Of a stretch of DNA of 5,998 bases, positions 4,722 to 5,998 are shown piece after piece. The notes beneath the pieces were generated by a model. It worked only from the letters and a program-made list of their open reading frames with translations, was not told the origin of the DNA and searched no databases. The stretch's first letter is position 1. Each line of letters starts with the position of its first letter. This stretch comes from Candidatus Methylomirabilota bacterium (GTDB taxonomy: Bacteria > Methylomirabilota > Methylomirabilia > Methylomirabilales > Methylomirabilaceae). A program made the translations under genes and the position numbers. The stretch lies in the NCBI GenBank assembly GCA_016200385.1, contig JACQEV010000398.1, forward strand, positions 1-5,998, written 5' to 3'.

Positions 4722-5102
4722 TCATCTCCGATACACGATCAGCTCCAGCAGATTGCCATCGGGGTCGAGGAAGTACAGGCAATCGTGATCGCCCCAGTCA
4801 ACCGGCCCTTTGTGACGAACCCCGGCCTCCGCGAAGGACGCGCGGGCGCGCTCGAAGTCGGCGACACTGACCCGAAACGCGTGATGCCCCTTCCCGAGCG
4901 GTTGATCGATCCGGCCCAGATCGGGTGGTGGGAGATCCTTCCGCTCGAACAGGGCAAGGGGCGAGCCGGCCAGATCGAGGATAATCTGATCACCGAGGCG
5001 GCGGGAAACCTTCAGGCCCAGCAGGCCGGTGTAAAACGCCTCGGCGGCGGCGAGGTCGCGCACCTCGATCCCAAGGTGGTCAAGCCGCTCCAGCACGATC
5101 AT
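4722..5102 (-). CDS. VOC-superfamily (glyoxalase/bleomycin resistance/dioxygenase fold) protein
   Basis: The 126-residue protein is one complete VOC domain made of two beta-alpha-beta-beta-beta modules. The first opens with LERLDHLGIEVRD (His9) and AAEAFYTGLLGLKVSRRLG; the second with GKGHHAFRVSVADFERARASF (His73). It closes with FLDPDGNLLELIVY (Glu120). His9, Glu53, His73 and Glu120 stand where VOC metal ligands are expected. Members act on very varied substrates (lactoylglutathione, catechols, fosfomycin, epimerisations), and nothing here selects one. The ATG at 5100-5102 starts exactly at the domain edge, 7 nt after the HAD stop. The longer frame to 5138 would overlap the HAD gene and has no domain sequence. 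Its ribosome binding site is weak, consistent with coupled translation. Confidence 0.88.
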   Translation of the reverse strand: MIVLERLDHLGIEVRDLAAAEAFYTGLLGLKVSRRLGDQIILDLAGSPLALFERKDLPPPDLGRIDQPLGKGHHAFRVSVADFERARASFAEAGVRHKGPVDWGDHDCLYFLDPDGNLLELIVYRR

Positions 5103-5109
5103 CGTTGCG

Positions 5110-5859
5110 TTACCGATCCAGCTTCTGCCGCAACTCACTGAGGCGGGCGAGCGTATAGTCGGGCGCCGGAATCCCGTCCCTCACCGCTGCCCCGTTTCGG
5201 TTCACCCAAGCGACATCCATCCCGACCCCCTTGGCCCCTGCGATGTCGATGTCCAGGCTGTCCCCGATGAAGAGGGCCTCATGGGGGCTGAGTCCCATCC
5301 GTGTCAGGGTTCGCACGAAGATCTCTCGATGCGGCTTCCGCACGCCTTCCTCGGCGGACACAACCACCTGCTCGAACCATCCGACGGTTCCGGTCCGTTC
5401 CAGCACGCGGCGCGCCGTCGGGGCGTGATCGAAGTTAGAGATCACGGCAAGGCGGTATCGCGCGCGGGCCCATTCGAGCAGGGGCAGGTTTTCTGGCGGG
5501 AACATCATCGCCTCCGACAGCTTTGCCATGTGGACCTCGGCCAGCCACTCGGGAAAGTCGGAAGGCGCCGCATCGAGGGGTATCCGCAACTTCGACAGAA
5601 CCAGGCGGAAACGATCCTCAGCCGTGATCTCGCGCAGCTCCCGAGCCCGGATCTGTTCGGCCTCTCGATACCCATCCATGAACGCGGCGTAGAACGCCTC
5701 AAACGGTACACCGGGACAGACGGATGTGAACTGGTCGTAGACATGCCGACTCGTCGAGCGAACCTCAGCCCCGTTGACCTGGATCAGCGGCATGAGATCG
5801 CGCCGGAAATCGATCAAGGTATCGAATAAGTCGAAGATCAGCGCCGTGTACGATCTCAT
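5110..5859 (-). CDS. HAD-superfamily hydrolase (subfamily IA, haloacid dehalogenase-like)
   Basis: The 249-residue protein has all four HAD motifs. Motif I is FDLFDTLID with nucleophile Asp10, motif II is VISNFDHAP with Ser141, motif III is VRKPHREIF with Lys175, and motif IV is FIGDSLDIDIAGAKGVG with Asp200 and Asp203/205. Residues about 18-115 form a helical cap of type C1. At motif I the residue two after Asp10 is Phe, not the Asp acid/base of most phosphatases. The same exchange occurs in L-2-haloacid dehalogenases (Tyr) and in many uncharacterised FDLFDTL proteins. It is a soluble cytoplasmic hydrolase of unknown substrate. The ATG at 5857-5859 is chosen because GAGAGG lies 6 nt upstream and motif I begins at the usual distance. 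An ATG at 5902-5904 would add 15 unmatched residues. Confidence 0.9.
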   Translation of the reverse strand: MRSYTALIFDLFDTLIDFRRDLMPLIQVNGAEVRSTSRHVYDQFTSVCPGVPFEAFYAAFMDGYREAEQIRARELREITAEDRFRLVLSKLRIPLDAAPSDFPEWLAEVHMAKLSEAMMFPPENLPLLEWARARYRLAVISNFDHAPTARRVLERTGTVGWFEQVVVSAEEGVRKPHREIFVRTLTRMGLSPHEALFIGDSLDIDIAGAKGVGMDVAWVNRNGAAVRDGIPAPDYTLARLSELRQKLDR

Positions 5860-5929
5860 CTGCTGCCTCTCAGTGCTCAGAGGACCGAAACGATCCCCGG
5901 CCATCCGACCCGGTCACCGTAGCCGCTCC

Positions 5930-5958
5930 ATATCAGCAGAGTTAAAACGGTTTGTCAA
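5930..5958 (-). promoter_or_regulatory. promoter for the HAD-VOC unit
   Basis: A perfect -35 TTGACA (5953-5958, minus strand) is 17 nt from TGATAT (5930-5935), which is preceded by TGC, an extended -10 feature. The -10 hexamer itself is weak. Transcription would start near 5923, about 65 nt before the chosen HAD start. This supports the HAD gene as the first of its transcript. Confidence 0.55.
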
Positions 5959-5984
5959 GAATGAGCTGGCGACGTCGAAACCGT
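5947..5984. repeat. 7-bp inverted repeat overlapping the HAD promoter -35
   Basis: ACGGTTT (5947-5953) and AAACCGT (5978-5984) are exact inverted copies separated by 24 nt. Their centres are 31 bp apart, about three helical turns. One arm abuts the -35 hexamer. This could be a pair of regulator half-sites or chance. Confidence 0.3.
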
Positions 5985-5998
5985 CCATTGCCACTACC

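Noticed and set aside
4722..5138. longer VOC start at 5138
   Set aside because: It would add 12 residues overlapping the HAD gene. The ATG at 5100-5102 begins right at the VOC domain and 7 nt after the HAD stop.
4608..5141. 177-residue open frame on the plus strand
   Set aside because: It is antisense to the VOC gene and the small ORF. The minus strand shows a full VOC domain, so this is a shadow.

Overview
The window is about 6 kb of GC-rich (roughly 59-60% by eye), gene-dense bacterial chromosome with short intergenic gaps, strong GGAGG-type ribosome binding sites and sigma70-like promoters. The gene set is a small lipoprotein cytochrome c, a PuuD-like membrane protein, an ErpA/IscA-type Fe-S protein, a MEMO-family AmmeMemoRadiSam B protein and a glutaredoxin-like selenoprotein. 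With the base composition this suggests an environmental respiratory bacterium of the NC10 (Methylomirabilis-like), Nitrospirota or Desulfobacterota type. NC10 is my best guess, made from overall character and not from a database match. No tRNA, rRNA, CRISPR array, insertion sequence or phage gene was seen.

Layout. Positions 1-285 (+) are the 3' end of a lipoprotein c-type cytochrome gene. It converges, with 6 nt between stop codons, on a minus-strand gene for a PuuD-like multi-pass membrane protein (292-1014). A 262-nt gap without a convincing gene follows. Then come the ErpA-type gene (1277-1597, -), with a well-formed promoter at 1685-1713, and a 186-residue unrecognised helical protein (1741-2301, -). 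The 2302-2440 gap is a divergent control region with a TATAAT-type promoter for the 186-residue gene. The MEMO-family gene (2441-3703, +) reads away from it. A 16-bp imperfect hairpin repeat (3724-3765) and a smaller hairpin (3776-3791) lie between this gene and the convergent minus-strand genes.

The main discovery is at 3808-4023 on the minus strand. A 71-residue glutaredoxin-like protein is readable only if an in-frame UGA (3985-3987) is decoded as selenocysteine. The UGA sits exactly where the first redox cysteine of a CPYT motif would be, giving U-P-Y-T. A SECIS-like hairpin follows it immediately, and a strong ribosome binding site precedes the start. A standard-code gene caller would miss or truncate this gene. 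It lies 41 nt behind an unrecognised 114-residue gene (4065-4409, -) and is probably co-transcribed with it.

The right third (4515-5859, -) is a tight three-gene unit: a HAD-superfamily hydrolase, a VOC (glyoxalase/dioxygenase fold) protein 7 nt downstream, and a small 67-residue ORF starting 3 nt after the VOC stop. A TTGACA promoter with an extended -10 lies at 5930-5958. The enzymes' substrates cannot be read from the sequence.
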